Of a DNA stretch of 64,000 nucleotides, positions 31,108 to 43,029 are shown one piece after another. The stretch is from NCBI GenBank assembly GCA_030148085.1, contig JASBUF010000059.1, positions 1 to 64,000 of the forward strand. Reading direction: 5' to 3'. Under the pieces are notes generated by a model. The model had not been told where the DNA came from. It saw only the letters and a program-made list of their open reading frames with translations, and did no database searches. Source of the DNA: Methylophaga sp. GTDB taxonomy: Bacteria; Pseudomonadota; Gammaproteobacteria; Nitrosococcales; Methylophagaceae. A program made the position numbers and the translations under genes. The stretch's first letter is position 1. Every line of letters begins with the position of its first letter.

Positions 31108-31531
31108 TCTCGTTACCGTCCAGTGTCTCTAGCAGCTTGGCTTCGTCCCAAAAGCTGTCGAGTTCTTTTAGAGAAAAATCCGAGAAATTTTTTTCTGCTG
31201 CCACTACCCGCGTTTCAACGTAGTTAAAGCGACGATAGAACTTCTGGTTCGTGCCCGAGAGGGCCTCAGTGGGTATGACATTAAGATGACGCGCCAGATT
31301 GCAGCAGGCAAAGAGCAGATCGCCTAACTCATCTTGCAGGCGTTCCTGATCGTTACCGTGGGTTATCTCATGCTTCAACTCATCAAGCTCTTCATGAATT
31401 TTGGCAATAACACCTTTGATATCCGGCCAGTCGAAACCAACTGAAGATGCGGCTTTCTGCATAGCAAAAGCGTAGGAGAGGGGATCCTGTTTAGGATTCA
31501 GCTGATTTAACAGAAAATCGTATTTGCTCAT
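31100..31531 (-). CDS. MazG nucleotide pyrophosphohydrolase domain protein (single domain)
   Basis: AFAMQKAASSVGFDWPDIKGVIAKIHEELDELKHE...DELGDLLFACCNLARHL. Confidence 0.9.
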   Translation of the reverse strand: MSKYDFLLNQLNPKQDPLSYAFAMQKAASSVGFDWPDIKGVIAKIHEELDELKHEITHGNDQERLQDELGDLLFACCNLARHLNVIPTEALSGTNQKFYRRFNYVETRVVAAEKNFSDFSLKELDSFWDEAKLLETLDGNETI

Positions 31532-31929
31532 TATTGACGGGTGAATTTGATGATATTGCGGCGATCGCGTTTGCTTGGGCGACCCTGATGCAGTCGGGAA
31601 CCGAGCGGCTCATTTTTGATCTGTTCACGCAGAATTTCGCGCTTTTTGATGCTGTCTTCGGTTTCCTGATACAGCGCCTGTGCTTCTTCGGCAGGACGAC
31701 GTTGCAGATTCAACCCTTGGACAACAATTTCATGCTCATAGGGGGGCTTGGAGATAGTTAGCGTGTCGTTAACGCGAACGGTACGGCTCGGTTTGACCCG
31801 CTGGCCGTTAAGGTGAACCTTACCGCCGCTAATGGCCTCAACGGCGAGGCTGCGGGTTTTATAAAACCGCGCAGCCCATAACCATTTATCTAAACGTTGT
31901 GATTCAGAACTATCGTCCTGTTGTGTCAT
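31531..31929 (-). CDS. hslR: S4-domain RNA-binding heat shock protein Hsp15
   Basis: [40 protein letters not shown]. Confidence 0.93.
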   Translation of the reverse strand: MTQQDDSSESQRLDKWLWAARFYKTRSLAVEAISGGKVHLNGQRVKPSRTVRVNDTLTISKPPYEHEIVVQGLNLQRRPAEEAQALYQETEDSIKKREILREQIKNEPLGSRLHQGRPSKRDRRNIIKFTRQ

Positions 31930-33890
31930 GCCTTACCTTGGAGTTGCAGTAATATCGATTCGTTTTCGAGTGTCGATGTATCCTGCGTGATTTCTTCCCC
32001 TTTGGCAATGGCGCGGAGCAGACGGCGCATGATCTTACCGGAGCGTGTTTTCGGTAAGTTATCTGAATAACGGATGTCATCCGGCTTCGCAATCGGGCCA
32101 ATTTCATTACCCACCCAGTTACGCAGTTCTGCAGTGAGTTCTTCGTCAATACCGCCTTCAGGGCGATCACCTTTAAGAACCACATAGGCAAAGACGGCTT
32201 CACCTTTGACATCATGCGGACGGCCAACTACAGCAGCTTCTGCTACACGCGGGTGAGAAACCAAAGCCGATTCGATTTCCATGGTGCCGAGGCGGTGACC
32301 TGACACGTTCAGTACATCGTCAATACGACCCATAATCCAGAAGAAGCCATCATTATCACGACGGGCACTGTCACCAGCCAGATAATACTTACCACCGAAA
32401 TACGGCCAATACGTATCTTTATAACGCTGATCATCACCCCAGATGGTCTGAATCATTGATGGCCACGGTTTACGAATGACGAGGTAGCCACCTTGGTTCG
32501 GTTTGGTGATTTCTTCACCTTCGTCATTCACGATAGCCGCATCAATGCCTGGAAGAGGACGGGTACATGAACCGGGTTTGGCATGTGTCACACCCGGCAC
32601 AGGGGCGATCATATGGGCGCCTGTTTCTGTCTGCCACCAGGTATCTACAATCGGGCAATGACCTTTACCAATCACCTCGTGATACCACATCCAGGCTTCA
32701 GGGTTAATCGGTTCACCAACAGTACCAAGCAGTCGTAAGGTAGAGAGGTCATAACTATTAGGAATATCATCACCGACTTTCATCAGCGCACGAATTGCCG
32801 TCGGAGCGGTGTAGAAAATAGTCACGCCATGACGTGAACAGACGTCCCAGAAACGACCAGCATCCGGCACTGTAGGAACACCTTCGTAGATGACTTGTGT
32901 CGCACCCGTAGCCAGAGGACCGTAGGCGACATATGTATGACCGGTGATCCAGCCCACATCAGCCGTACACCAGAACACATCTGCATCCTGAATATCAAAT
33001 ACCCAGCGCATGGTCATAATGGCATCCAGTAAATAGCCACCCGTGCTGTGCTGAATACCTTTAGGTTTACCCGTTGAACCTGAGGTGTACAGTAGGAACA
33101 GTGGATCAGCCGCATTCATCCATTCTGGTTCACACACTTCAGACTGGCCAGCAGTGGCATCATGCCACCAGATATCACGGCCATCCTGCATGTTTACGCC
33201 CTGCCCACAACGTTGATAGACAATGACGGTTTCAACACTGTCACAGCCGTTACCCAGCGCTTGATCGGTCGTGTCTTTCAGCGGGACGACTTTACCACCA
33301 CGGTGACCGCCATCTGCCGTCACCACGACTTTAGCGCCGGTATCTTCAATACGGTCTTTCAAAGACGAGGCAGAGAAACCGCCGAATACCACCGAGTGAA
33401 TCGCACCGATACGGGCACAGGCCTGCATGGCAACAACAGCCTCGGTAATCATCGGCATATAAATAATGACCCGATCACCTTTGTTAACACCCTGTGCTTT
33501 CAGCGCGTTAGCAAAGACGCATACTCTCTGGTGAAGTTCACGGTAGCTGATGTGTTCAACATCACCTTTTTCACCTTCGAAGATGATGGCCGTTTTATCT
33601 GCATTTTTTTCCAGTTGGCGATCCAGACAATTATAGGACACGTTCAGTTTGCCATCCGGGAACCAGCGGAAGTGAGGGGCATTGCTGCTGTCCAGAGTCT
33701 GGGTAAAAGGCGTTTGCCAGTCAATTTGCTGATGTGCCAGTTCTGCCCAGAAGCCTTCGTGGTCCTGCGCCGCTTTCGCATACAGCTCGTCTAATTGACG
33801 GGCGTTGACAGTAGCGGTGGAGACGAATGCCTGACTAGGTGGAAATTGACGGTTTTCATGCAAGGTTGATTCGATATTTTCTTGAGCCAT
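31926..33890 (-). CDS. acs: Acetyl-CoA synthetase
   Basis: [58 protein letters not shown]. Confidence 0.98.
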   Translation of the reverse strand: MAQENIESTLHENRQFPPSQAFVSTATVNARQLDELYAKAAQDHEGFWAELAHQQIDWQTPFTQTLDSSNAPHFRWFPDGKLNVSYNCLDRQLEKNADKTAIIFEGEKGDVEHISYRELHQRVCVFANALKAQGVNKGDRVIIYMPMITEAVVAMQACARIGAIHSVVFGGFSASSLKDRIEDTGAKVVVTADGGHRGGKVVPLKDTTDQALGNGCDSVETVIVYQRCGQGVNMQDGRDIWWHDATAGQSEVCEPEWMNAADPLFLLYTSGSTGKPKGIQHSTGGYLLDAIMTMRWVFDIQDADVFWCTADVGWITGHTYVAYGPLATGATQVIYEGVPTVPDAGRFWDVCSRHGVTIFYTAPTAIRALMKVGDDIPNSYDLSTLRLLGTVGEPINPEAWMWYHEVIGKGHCPIVDTWWQTETGAHMIAPVPGVTHAKPGSCTRPLPGIDAAIVNDEGEEITKPNQGGYLVIRKPWPSMIQTIWGDDQRYKDTYWPYFGGKYYLAGDSARRDNDGFFWIMGRIDDVLNVSGHRLGTMEIESALVSHPRVAEAAVVGRPHDVKGEAVFAYVVLKGDRPEGGIDEELTAELRNWVGNEIGPIAKPDDIRYSDNLPKTRSGKIMRRLLRAIAKGEEITQDTSTLENESILLQLQGKA

Positions 33891-33972
33891 ATAGCGACAC
33901 CTTTATCGTTATTCTCTACGCTGAGATTGATACTTTACCTCTGTAGAGACGGAGTGTTAAGCAGACACAAAA

Positions 33973-34006
33973 AACTCTCCCAAAAGCGTGGGCTTGAGGG
34001 AGAGTG
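33973..34006 (-). terminator. Rho-independent terminator after the aldehyde dehydrogenase gene
   Basis: ACTCTCCC ... GGGAGAGT stem, with a T-run on the minus strand. Confidence 0.75.
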
Positions 34007-34022
34007 TTTGCTTGGACGAGGT

Positions 34023-35543
34023 TTAGAAGAAGCCGAGTGGACTTGTGCTGTAGCTGACCAGCAGGTTTTTGGTTTGTTGGTAGTGTTCCAGTACCATTTT
34101 GTGCGTTTCACGACCAACACCGGATTTCTTATAACCACCAAAAGCCGCATGTGCTGGGTAGGCATGGTAGCAGTTGGTCCAAACACGACCAGCCTGAATA
34201 CCGCGACCCATGCGATAAGCCAGATTCATATCACGGGTCCAGACACCAGCACCAAGACCAAACTCAGTATCATTAGCGATGGCAAGTGCTTCTGCTTCAT
34301 CTTTGAAGGTTGTCACAGAGACAACTGGGCCAAAGATTTCTTCCTGGAAGATGCGCATCTTGTTGTGGCCTTTCATCAGCGTAGGCTGAATGTAGTAGCC
34401 GCTGTCGAATTCAGCACCCAGTTGTTCAACGGCACCACCCATAAGCAGTTCCGCGCCTTCCTGTTTACCAATTTCAACGTAACCCAGGATTTTCTCAAAT
34501 TGCATTTGAGATGCCTGAGCACCAACTTGAACGTCAGTATCCAGGGGGTTACCACGTTTGATTTTCTGAGCACGATCCATGACGATTTTGATGAAATCTT
34601 CATAGATGCTTTCTTGAATCAGCGCGCGTGAAGGGCAAGTACAGACTTCACCTTGGTTGAAGAAGGCCAGAACCATGCCCTCAGCTGCCTTGTTAATGAA
34701 GTCTTCTTCCTGTTGCATGATGTCTTCGAAGAAGATGTTTGGCGACTTACCACCCAGTTCGGTGGTAGACGGAATGATGTTTTCTGCCGCACGTTTCATG
34801 ATGTGCGAGCCGACTGGGGTCGAACCGGTAAAGGCGATTTTAGCGATACGTGTGCTGGAAGCCAGTGCTTCACCAGCAACACGACCCATACCATTGACGA
34901 CGTTCAATACACCGCCAGGCAGCAGGTCACCGATGACTTCCATCAATTTAAGAATAGAAACTGGTGTTGATTCGGCAGGCTTCATCACGATGCAGTTACC
35001 TGCAGCCAAAGCTGGTGCCAGTTTCCAGGCAGCCATCAGCAGTGGGAAGTTCCACGGAATGATTTGGCCAACCACACCCAATGGTTCATGGAAGTGGTAA
35101 GCGACGGTGTTTTCGTCGATTTCACCCATGGTGCCTTCTTGTGCACGCAAGCAACCTGCAAAGTAACGGAAGTGATCGGCAGCCAGTGGAATATCAGCAT
35201 TGAGAGTTTCACGAACGGCTTTACCATTATCCCAGGTTTCTGCCACAGCGAGCATTTCCAGGTTTTGCTCAATGCGGTCGGCAATTTTCAGCAGGATATT
35301 AGAGCGTTGGGCAACCGAAGTACGACCCCAGGCATCTTTGGCGGCATGGGCTGCATCCAGAGCCAATTCGATGTCTTCTGCGGTTGATTCCGGAATCTCA
35401 CAGATGACTTCACCTGTAACCGGCGTAATATTATTAAAGTATTGACCTTTAACCGGGGCAACCCATTTACCACCGATAAAGTTCTCGTAGCGGGCGTCAA
35501 AGTTGACGACGGAACCCTCTGTTCCTGGTTTAGCATAAATCAT
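34023..35543 (-). CDS. NAD-dependent aldehyde dehydrogenase
   Basis: [63 protein letters not shown]. Confidence 0.97.
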   Translation of the reverse strand: MIYAKPGTEGSVVNFDARYENFIGGKWVAPVKGQYFNNITPVTGEVICEIPESTAEDIELALDAAHAAKDAWGRTSVAQRSNILLKIADRIEQNLEMLAVAETWDNGKAVRETLNADIPLAADHFRYFAGCLRAQEGTMGEIDENTVAYHFHEPLGVVGQIIPWNFPLLMAAWKLAPALAAGNCIVMKPAESTPVSILKLMEVIGDLLPGGVLNVVNGMGRVAGEALASSTRIAKIAFTGSTPVGSHIMKRAAENIIPSTTELGGKSPNIFFEDIMQQEEDFINKAAEGMVLAFFNQGEVCTCPSRALIQESIYEDFIKIVMDRAQKIKRGNPLDTDVQVGAQASQMQFEKILGYVEIGKQEGAELLMGGAVEQLGAEFDSGYYIQPTLMKGHNKMRIFQEEIFGPVVSVTTFKDEAEALAIANDTEFGLGAGVWTRDMNLAYRMGRGIQAGRVWTNCYHAYPAHAAFGGYKKSGVGRETHKMVLEHYQQTKNLLVSYSTSPLGFF

Positions 35544-35715
35544 GGTCTTGTCTCTCTCTGTGCTAATAATTTAATAGTTTTAGGTACTGCCAATCTAATG
35601 ATTTATATAAGACTGATGATGCAGGATAAATCCCCGGTATAGCAAGCCGCTTGACTGTTATTCCCAATTACTTGACTTATAGTCCAGAACAGTTTCACAA
35701 TTTTGGTACAACACC

Positions 35716-36648
35716 ATGAAAGATGCGACGATGCAGATTGAGAAACTCTCGCTGTCCAAACGGCGTGAAAAACGACAATTACTGGTCGAAAACAAACTGA
35801 AATTTGCCGGTCCTGAGTCTGAACTCAGTATCTACGATACCTACCGTTCAGCGACTGGGGTAGGGCTTGCTGCCGATCAATTGCTGTTCTGTGGCATGGT
35901 CAGTGGTCGTAAAGTCATGCACCACTTGCCCGAAAAAAGCAGTGAGCTGTTTTTACCTCATGAATCGTTTGTTATGCCTCCCGGTGACTATGTTGAGATT
36001 GACTTCCCTGATGCCAAGGAAGAGTCGCCTACCACCTGTTTGACAATAGAAATCTCAAAAGATCGCATTAATCGTATTTCAGAGCGGATGCGTGATTTGA
36101 TAGCTCTTGATGCAAGCGCGCATAACTGGGAATACCAGCCTCGGATAATTCATCAGCATCACACCACGGATACCCAGCAGTTGTTGGAAAAAATGGTGTC
36201 TCTGTATACGCAAAATAATCCTGATAAAGAGATTATGTTGGATTTGAGCGTCACAGAATTGGTGATCCGCCTGCTACGCGAGCAGGGGCGTGAAGTATTA
36301 CTGAGTTACAGCCAGAAAGATCCAGAAGCCAGCGGTGTTATAGCGGCTATCCATTATCTTGAACAGAATTTGACGGTAGCCCTGGATATTGATCAATTGT
36401 GTAGAACTGCCTGCATGAGCCGCAGCCGTCTGTATGTTGAGTTCAAAAAACAACTCGGCTGCACGCCGGGCGAGTTTCATCAGCAACTCAGATTGAAGTC
36501 TGCGGCTGAAGCCATCAGTGCTGGTAACAGTGTGACCGATGCCTGTTATAGCTTTGGCTTCAATGATTTAAGTCACTTCAGCCGACGTTTCACCCGTTTC
36601 TTTGGTTGCTCACCAAGCAGCTACCGCCAGAAATTCGGCAACAATTAA
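35716..36648 (+). CDS. AraC family transcriptional regulator
   Basis: C-terminal HTH: LCRTACMSRSRLYVEFKKQLGCTPGEFHQQLRLKSAAEAIS...GFNDLSHFSRRFTRFFGCSPSSYRQKF. Confidence 0.93.
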   Translation: MKDATMQIEKLSLSKRREKRQLLVENKLKFAGPESELSIYDTYRSATGVGLAADQLLFCGMVSGRKVMHHLPEKSSELFLPHESFVMPPGDYVEIDFPDAKEESPTTCLTIEISKDRINRISERMRDLIALDASAHNWEYQPRIIHQHHTTDTQQLLEKMVSLYTQNNPDKEIMLDLSVTELVIRLLREQGREVLLSYSQKDPEASGVIAAIHYLEQNLTVALDIDQLCRTACMSRSRLYVEFKKQLGCTPGEFHQQLRLKSAAEAISAGNSVTDACYSFGFNDLSHFSRRFTRFFGCSPSSYRQKFGNN

Positions 36649-36736
36649 TCACCATTAACAGTCCTAAACGTATCGGCAAGCCGCATTGTGGCTGTCATAA
36701 TGGACGTGCTTTTACCACGTTAACGGGACTGTTTTC

Positions 36737-38476
36737 TTGATAAAAACTGTAGCTATTCGCTTCTTTTTCCTATTTTTGTTACTGCTCAGTTGCTCACTCA
36801 GAGCAGAAGACAGCAAGATTGCTGTATCTGTAGAAGGTGTAGAGAAAGAGATGGCAGAGACCTTATTAGTGGGCCTCACCATCGAGCGTCATAAAGACAG
36901 CGAACGCTTAAGCCAGCGCTATGTGGAAAAACTACACCAAAGCAGTTTTGATGAATTACGCAATATGCTGACTGTTTATGGCTTCTACTCTGCCATTATC
37001 ACAGGCGAATTGACGAGAGACGACGGCTGGCAGGCAAAATACCAGATAGAAACCGGTGAGCCGGTTCTCATTGAACAGGTGGATTTACAGCTCAAAGGTG
37101 ACGCAGAAAACGACGAAGAGTTTGAGTCTTTACTTAAGTCTTTTCCATTAGCAGCAGGGCAGCAACTCAACCATAACGAGTACGAAGACGCGAAGAAATC
37201 CATACTGCGTCTGGCTGCTAGTCGTGGCTACTTTGATGGTGAAATGACCCGTTCAGAAGTTCAGGTATATCCCGATAAAAAATCTGCAACTGTCTATTTA
37301 TATTACGAATCTGGAATACGGTACCGCTTCGATACCATAACTTATCCAGACACGGTGGTGGGTGAACGCCTACTAAAAAAGCTTCAACCGATTAATGCTG
37401 GTGATGCCTACAGTGACAGTGATGTATTAAGTCTCAGAAACAACATCAGTAACAGCGGTTACTTCGATGTTGTTTCAGTCAGGACCTTACGTGAACAACG
37501 TGCTGAAGGTCGTGTTCCCCTGCAAATCACGCTGGTAGAAAAGCCAAAACACCTCTACACCGCAGGTCTGGGTTATGGCACAGATACCGGGGTGAGGCTT
37601 GGGCTGGGCTGGGAGAATCGCTACATCAATGATCGCGGCCACCGTCTGCATGCTGATGCCCGCTTGTCTCAGGTTGAAAACAGTCTATCAGCGGATTATG
37701 TGATGCCGTTCTGGAGCGAGACAATCAACAGTATCGGCTTTAATACTGAATTTAAACAACAGGACACGGATACCAGCGAGAGTCAGTCTTACGCGATCGG
37801 CTCTTATTATCAGCGGCAGCGCTTTGGTTGGGATGAAACCGGTTCGATCAAATTATTGCAGGAAGATTTTGATGTGTCAGATGACAGTGAGTCGGCGTTG
37901 TTACTGATACCTGGCATTTCATGGAGCCGGACCTGGGCTGACAACACGCTTTACACCCGGCACGGAGGTCGGCTGTCTTTGTCATTATCGGGTGCGTCAG
38001 AAAGTTTGCTGTCGGACATCACCTTTGGTCAGGTGACATTACGGGGAAAATACATTCGTAGTGTCGGGGAGAAGAGTCGCGTTATTACTCGCGCCGCGAT
38101 TGGTGCGACGGAAGTGAGTGATTTTGAGCAGTTTCCAAGCTCCTTACGCTTCTTTGCCGGCGGTGATAGCAGCATCCGTGGTTATGACTACCAGTCACTC
38201 GGCCCTGAAGGGGATGATGGCGAGGTCGAGGGCGGGCGTTATCTGGCCGTGGGCAGTATCGAGTACGAAAACATGTTTCTGGGTGACTGGGGCGGGGCGG
38301 TATTCACTGACTTTGGTAATGCCTACAACAGCTTTAGTGATCCCATTGAATACAGCGTGGGTGTTGGTGTGCGTTGGCGTTCCCCAGTGGGCTTAATTCG
38401 TGTGGACTTGGCCAAAGGCTTATCTGACACCGGCGAGGGTATTGCCCTGCATATCGTCATAGGACCTGATTTGTAA
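36737..38476 (+). CDS. tamA: TamA: autotransporter assembly outer-membrane protein (Omp85 family)
   Basis: POTRA-like N-terminus and C-terminal barrel SSLRFFAGGDSSIRGYDYQSLGPEGDDGEVEGGRYLAVGSIEYE. Confidence 0.93.
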   Translation: MIKTVAIRFFFLFLLLLSCSLRAEDSKIAVSVEGVEKEMAETLLVGLTIERHKDSERLSQRYVEKLHQSSFDELRNMLTVYGFYSAIITGELTRDDGWQAKYQIETGEPVLIEQVDLQLKGDAENDEEFESLLKSFPLAAGQQLNHNEYEDAKKSILRLAASRGYFDGEMTRSEVQVYPDKKSATVYLYYESGIRYRFDTITYPDTVVGERLLKKLQPINAGDAYSDSDVLSLRNNISNSGYFDVVSVRTLREQRAEGRVPLQITLVEKPKHLYTAGLGYGTDTGVRLGLGWENRYINDRGHRLHADARLSQVENSLSADYVMPFWSETINSIGFNTEFKQQDTDTSESQSYAIGSYYQRQRFGWDETGSIKLLQEDFDVSDDSESALLLIPGISWSRTWADNTLYTRHGGRLSLSLSGASESLLSDITFGQVTLRGKYIRSVGEKSRVITRAAIGATEVSDFEQFPSSLRFFAGGDSSIRGYDYQSLGPEGDDGEVEGGRYLAVGSIEYENMFLGDWGGAVFTDFGNAYNSFSDPIEYSVGVGVRWRSPVGLIRVDLAKGLSDTGEGIALHIVIGPDL

Positions 38477-41400
38477 TGCGTAAAGGACTACTCTTTGTTG
38501 CCATTAGTTTAGTAATGGTACTGGTTGGCCTGGCTTGGCTAGTGACAACATCATCAGGACTACGGACAGGTGTTTCTCTGGCTCAACGGTTTGTGCCAGC
38601 GCTGACTATTGAGCAGGTTGAGGGACGCGTAATAGGCCCTTTATCGCTGAAAAACCTTCAATACAAGACTGAACCAGAACTGAGCGTTGCCATTGAACAG
38701 ATACAACTGGATTGGTCGCCATCAGCCTTACTGACCGCAAAACTGCAGATTGCACAGTTGCACATTGATGGTGTGACGATTGCCAGCCACACCGAACAAG
38801 AATCGGCAGTGACAGAAACAACACTACCGGAGATTAGCCTGCCTGTTGCAGTTGAACTCGCTGACTTCCAGCTAAACAATGTCCAGTTGATTGATAGCGA
38901 AGGGCAGAACTCCATTGTGATTGATAGCCTCTCTACTGCATTAAAAGCCGATCGTAATCAATTGATTATTCAATCCATTGTGCTTGAGCGACCAGATGTG
39001 ACAGCTTCGCTGTCGGGCGATATCACCATGAAAGGTGCCTATCCGGTTGCTTTAGACTATGAGCTCAGTCTGAAACAGATCTTGGCTGAACCACTTCAGC
39101 TGCAAGGTGCTGTCAGTGGTGATATGGATAAGCTGCACATTCGTCAGCAAACAATGGCAACGGTGGCATCAACTCAGCAGTTAGACGTACAAGATGTGCT
39201 GAAAGAATTACGCTGGTCACTGAACGTCGAGGCAGAACAAGTGGATCTGGCTGCTATTGTGCCTGAGCAAGCGACACGTTTTGAAGCGATTCAGCTCAAA
39301 GCAAACGGGAGCCTGAATGCACTTTCCGCACATTTGAGCACTAATGTGCAGCAGCCCGATTTGCCATTGATGGCGATTACCGCAGATATCGATAGTAGCG
39401 ATCTGAAAAACTGGCGTGTTGATGCTAAGGCGACACATGATCAGGCCGTTTTGTCGCTGGCAGGGGTAGTTGGTACGGCAAACCCTGAGCCACAGTTCGA
39501 TCTGCAGGCAAGTTGGCAAAACCTCAGTTGGCCACTTGATGTGGAAAGTCCCGAGTTTGGCAGTCCGGAAGGCACATTAGTGTTGATAGGCACGGCAACT
39601 GACTACAAAGCGCATCTGGCAACTACATTGAACTGGATGCATGAGTCATTGCAACTTCAAACAAGCACGCATGGCACCAGTTCCACGCTTAGTGTTGACG
39701 CATTAACGCTGAACGGTTTTGGCGGTGTTGTGAATGCTGACGGTAAGCTCGACTGGGCGGCGAGGCCTCTGCAATATCAGGTTAATGCTAATTGGCAGGA
39801 TATTGTCTTGCCTCCGTCATTGTCTGGCAAGGCTATCGCGCTGCAAGAAGGGCAGATTGAGTTGGATGGCAATCCGGATCAGCTCAGCCTGACAACAAAA
39901 ACAGCGTTGACCATAGATGGTGTTAATTCCACGCTTGAGGTTAATGGCCATGGAGAAACAAGCACTGGCTTTGAACAGGCTGACGTCATGATTGGCCTTG
40001 CGGATGGTACGGTCAGCTATAACGGTCCTATACGTTGGGCCGGTGATAGCTTGCTGGAAGGCAAGTTGCTCGTGAAAGAGCTCAATCCAGGTGCTTTATT
40101 ACAGGGCTGGCCCGGTAATTTATCCGGCCAGAGCGCTATCAACGTCAGCAAGGTTGACTCAGCAATACAGGTCACTGCTAATGACATTGCCATTCGCGGT
40201 CAACTACGACAGCGCCCCTTAAGTTTGGCTGGCTCGGTCAGTTATAGGGATGCTTTGATTGATATCAACCAGCTGGAATTGAAATCTGGCCAATCCAGAC
40301 TAACGGCTGATGGGGAGTTACAGGACGATAAGCTGGCGTTTATCTGGTCATTAAATTCACCGGATTTACAGGATTTTTATCCTGATATCAGTGGCTCTAT
40401 GATGGCGAGCGGTGATCTTGCCGGCACGCTGAAGCAGCCTTTGATCAATGCAGATGTGCAGGCAGAGTCACTGAACTATCAGGAGTTCAAAGTTGCAAAA
40501 TTAGCCACACAGGCAAAATTCCATCTACAAGACAATGCGCAAATATCGGCCAATGTTCAGCTTGAGAAAATTCAGTCACCACAGCTCACGGCGGATAGCT
40601 TGGACCTGACAGTAGAAGGGAGTCAGCAAGCACATGATATAGCGTTGGTGCTGAATTCTGCGCCTATCCAGCTAGCACTCAAAGCCGATGGTCGATTGAG
40701 CGAAGACTACAGCTGGCAAGGTAAATTTCAGCAGTTTGATTTTGAAAATGCCAAGGCCGGTAGTTGGACGCTGACGGAAAAAGGCGTTATCAGTCTGAGT
40801 CAGAGTCAGCAAACACTGCCGCGCCACTGTTGGTCTTCCAGCAACGGTCAGATATGTCTGGAAGCAGAACAGGCTGAAGGGGAGTGGCAGACCAATGGTG
40901 AGTTTGCCCAGTTACCGTTAAGCCTGTTTGAAGGCTTTGTGGTCGAACTGGAGCAGTTAACGGGGTCATTACGCGGTAAGTTTAACCTGGCTTCAACTAA
41001 GGATTCAGTTATCCGAGGTAACGGTGATGTTTATCTGGACGATGCCAGTCTGCAGCTCAATCAGTCTGCGTTAAACCAGAAACAGCCACTACAACTCAAT
41101 AATGTTTCCCTCAGCTACCTGTTGGATGAAACGAAAACAACGGCGATGTTTCACCTTGAACCTGCTCTGGATGGCGTCTCTGCTATTGATGCCAGTATTG
41201 ATACCGTTGCATTGCAGCAGTTGATTAGTAATCCGGAACAGGCATCGCTGAAAGGTCAAATCACTACGGCAGTCAAAGATTTGTCTGTACTGGAATTGTC
41301 CCACCCGGCTTTTGATGATGTGAAAGGCCAGCTTGATATTAATCTGGGCCTCAGTGGTACGGTAGCGCAGCCGGAAATTGATGGGCTTGCCACGCTTCAA

Positions 41401-42513
41401 CAAGGTCAGGTAGCCGTGGTAGATGCCGGCATTATTCTGAAAGAGATTCAGGCCAAGGTCACAGGTAATCTCGATCAGGTTGATTTTGATCTGCAGGCAC
41501 GTTCCGGCGAGGGCGTTTTGACCGGGGAAGGTCAGTTTCGTCTGACCGAACAAAGCTGGGAACTGGCGACCAGCATTAAGGGCCGTCAGCTTGAGGTGAT
41601 GAACACGCCGGAAGCCTTGGTTATCGCTGAACCGGATCTCAACATCAGCATCACACCAACATTAACCTTGGTAAAAGGCAAGGTGCATATCCCGCAAGCC
41701 GAGCTGGAACCTGCCGAATTCAACACTGCTGTCAGCCCCAGTCGTGATGTTGTGGTGGTGACTGATACACCGGAGAGTCAGCCTGATGCTGTCACTAAAG
41801 TCGATGTTACGGTCAGTCTCGGGGATAAGGTCAAACTTCAGGCAATGGGCTTTCAGGGACGGCTGACTGGCGATTTACGTGTGTTTGGTAAAACCAGCGA
41901 TATTTTGCTGGCCAATGGTGAGATTAAGATTAAAGACGGTACTTATCTGGCGTATGGTCAATTGCTGCATGTGGACGATGGCAGCATCCGTTTTGCCGGC
42001 GGTGCGATTGATAATCCGGAATTGGATATCAAGGCGGTGCGTAAAGGCAAAGACTATCAGGCAGGTCTCCATATTCAGGGCCTTGCCTCAGCGCCACAGG
42101 CGAATCTGTTTTCCTCCCCCGACATGAGCCAAGACGATGTGTTGTCCTATATTTTGCTAGGCAAACCATTGGCGCAGGCTAGTGCGACGGATGCGGCGAT
42201 TTTAGCCTCTGCCGCAACAGGCATGGGCTTACAGAATGGGGCGATGCTTGGCGACCAGATTGCCAGTACCTTTGGTCTGGATGAGTTCAGTATTGGTGGT
42301 GACAGCGCTGAAAATGCCGCGCTACAGGTGGGTAAATACCTGTCACCAAAGCTATACCTGAGCTACGGCATCGGGGTATTTGAATCAGTTAGTACTGTTG
42401 AACTGCGCTATGAATTGAGCAAGATTTGGGCATTAAAGGCCGAGTCGGGTACAGAGAGTGGGGTTGATCTGCTCTATACCTACGAACGCGGCAAGCCGGA
42501 AGACAGACAATAA
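38476..42513 (+). CDS. tamB: Translocation/assembly module TamB
   Basis: 1345 aa, N-terminal TM anchor, C-terminal DUF490 region (SYILLGKPLAQASATDAAILASAATGMGLQNG...LYLSYGIGVFESVSTVELRYELS). Confidence 0.94.
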   Translation: MRKGLLFVAISLVMVLVGLAWLVTTSSGLRTGVSLAQRFVPALTIEQVEGRVIGPLSLKNLQYKTEPELSVAIEQIQLDWSPSALLTAKLQIAQLHIDGVTIASHTEQESAVTETTLPEISLPVAVELADFQLNNVQLIDSEGQNSIVIDSLSTALKADRNQLIIQSIVLERPDVTASLSGDITMKGAYPVALDYELSLKQILAEPLQLQGAVSGDMDKLHIRQQTMATVASTQQLDVQDVLKELRWSLNVEAEQVDLAAIVPEQATRFEAIQLKANGSLNALSAHLSTNVQQPDLPLMAITADIDSSDLKNWRVDAKATHDQAVLSLAGVVGTANPEPQFDLQASWQNLSWPLDVESPEFGSPEGTLVLIGTATDYKAHLATTLNWMHESLQLQTSTHGTSSTLSVDALTLNGFGGVVNADGKLDWAARPLQYQVNANWQDIVLPPSLSGKAIALQEGQIELDGNPDQLSLTTKTALTIDGVNSTLEVNGHGETSTGFEQADVMIGLADGTVSYNGPIRWAGDSLLEGKLLVKELNPGALLQGWPGNLSGQSAINVSKVDSAIQVTANDIAIRGQLRQRPLSLAGSVSYRDALIDINQLELKSGQSRLTADGELQDDKLAFIWSLNSPDLQDFYPDISGSMMASGDLAGTLKQPLINADVQAESLNYQEFKVAKLATQAKFHLQDNAQISANVQLEKIQSPQLTADSLDLTVEGSQQAHDIALVLNSAPIQLALKADGRLSEDYSWQGKFQQFDFENAKAGSWTLTEKGVISLSQSQQTLPRHCWSSSNGQICLEAEQAEGEWQTNGEFAQLPLSLFEGFVVELEQLTGSLRGKFNLASTKDSVIRGNGDVYLDDASLQLNQSALNQKQPLQLNNVSLSYLLDETKTTAMFHLEPALDGVSAIDASIDTVALQQLISNPEQASLKGQITTAVKDLSVLELSHPAFDDVKGQLDINLGLSGTVAQPEIDGLATLQQGQVAVVDAGIILKEIQAKVTGNLDQVDFDLQARSGEGVLTGEGQFRLTEQSWELATSIKGRQLEVMNTPEALVIAEPDLNISITPTLTLVKGKVHIPQAELEPAEFNTAVSPSRDVVVVTDTPESQPDAVTKVDVTVSLGDKVKLQAMGFQGRLTGDLRVFGKTSDILLANGEIKIKDGTYLAYGQLLHVDDGSIRFAGGAIDNPELDIKAVRKGKDYQAGLHIQGLASAPQANLFSSPDMSQDDVLSYILLGKPLAQASATDAAILASAATGMGLQNGAMLGDQIASTFGLDEFSIGGDSAENAALQVGKYLSPKLYLSYGIGVFESVSTVELRYELSKIWALKAESGTESGVDLLYTYERGKPEDRQ

Positions 42514-42541
42514 AAAAGCCCTGCGTTGGCAGGGCTTTTTT
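42514..42541. terminator. Rho-independent terminator
   Basis: AAAAAGCCCTGC-gttg-GCAGGGCTTTTT immediately after the tamB stop. Confidence 0.92.
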
Positions 42542-42606
42542 ATGATGCGTATGAGGTTCTAAAGCAGCCAAGAGCTTACTTCTAAACGTCTGCCTCAGTT
42601 GGGCAT

Positions 42607-43029
42607 TTAAACGCGGTTTTTCTCTCTGATCTCATCCAACGTTTTGCAGTCAATGCAAAGTGTTGCAGTTGGACGGGCTTCGAGACGGCGGATGCCAATT
42701 TCAGTACCGCATGATTCACAGAAACCGTAATCGCCTTTTTCCAGATCGACCAAAGACTCATCGATTTTCTTGATCAGCTTACGTTCACGATCGCGGGTAC
42801 GTAATTCCAGCGTAAATTCTTCTTCCTGGGTAGCGCGATCATTCGGATCGGGGAAGTTAGCCGCTTCGTCCTGCATGTGGTGAACAGTACGGTCAACTTC
42901 TTCACGTAATTGCGCTCTCCATGTCATAAGAATATGACGGAAGTGCTCAATCTGAGCATCGTTCATATATTCTTCGCCATCTTTCTCCTGATACGGAGTG
43001 AATCTAGCGTCGACTTGAGTGTTCTCCAT
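42607..43029 (-). CDS. dksA: RNA polymerase-binding transcription factor DksA
   Basis: [35 protein letters not shown]...[29 protein letters not shown]. Confidence 0.96.
   Translation of the reverse strand: MENTQVDARFTPYQEKDGEEYMNDAQIEHFRHILMTWRAQLREEVDRTVHHMQDEAANFPDPNDRATQEEEFTLELRTRDRERKLIKKIDESLVDLEKGDYGFCESCGTEIGIRRLEARPTATLCIDCKTLDEIREKNRV

Noticed and set aside
33162-34631. Long ORFs antisense to acs and the aldehyde dehydrogenase gene
   Set aside because: Shadow ORFs opposite strongly conserved genes, with low-complexity translations and no family resemblance.
39217-41553. Antisense ORFs inside tamB
   Set aside because: Incidental open frames opposite an intact 1345-aa gene.
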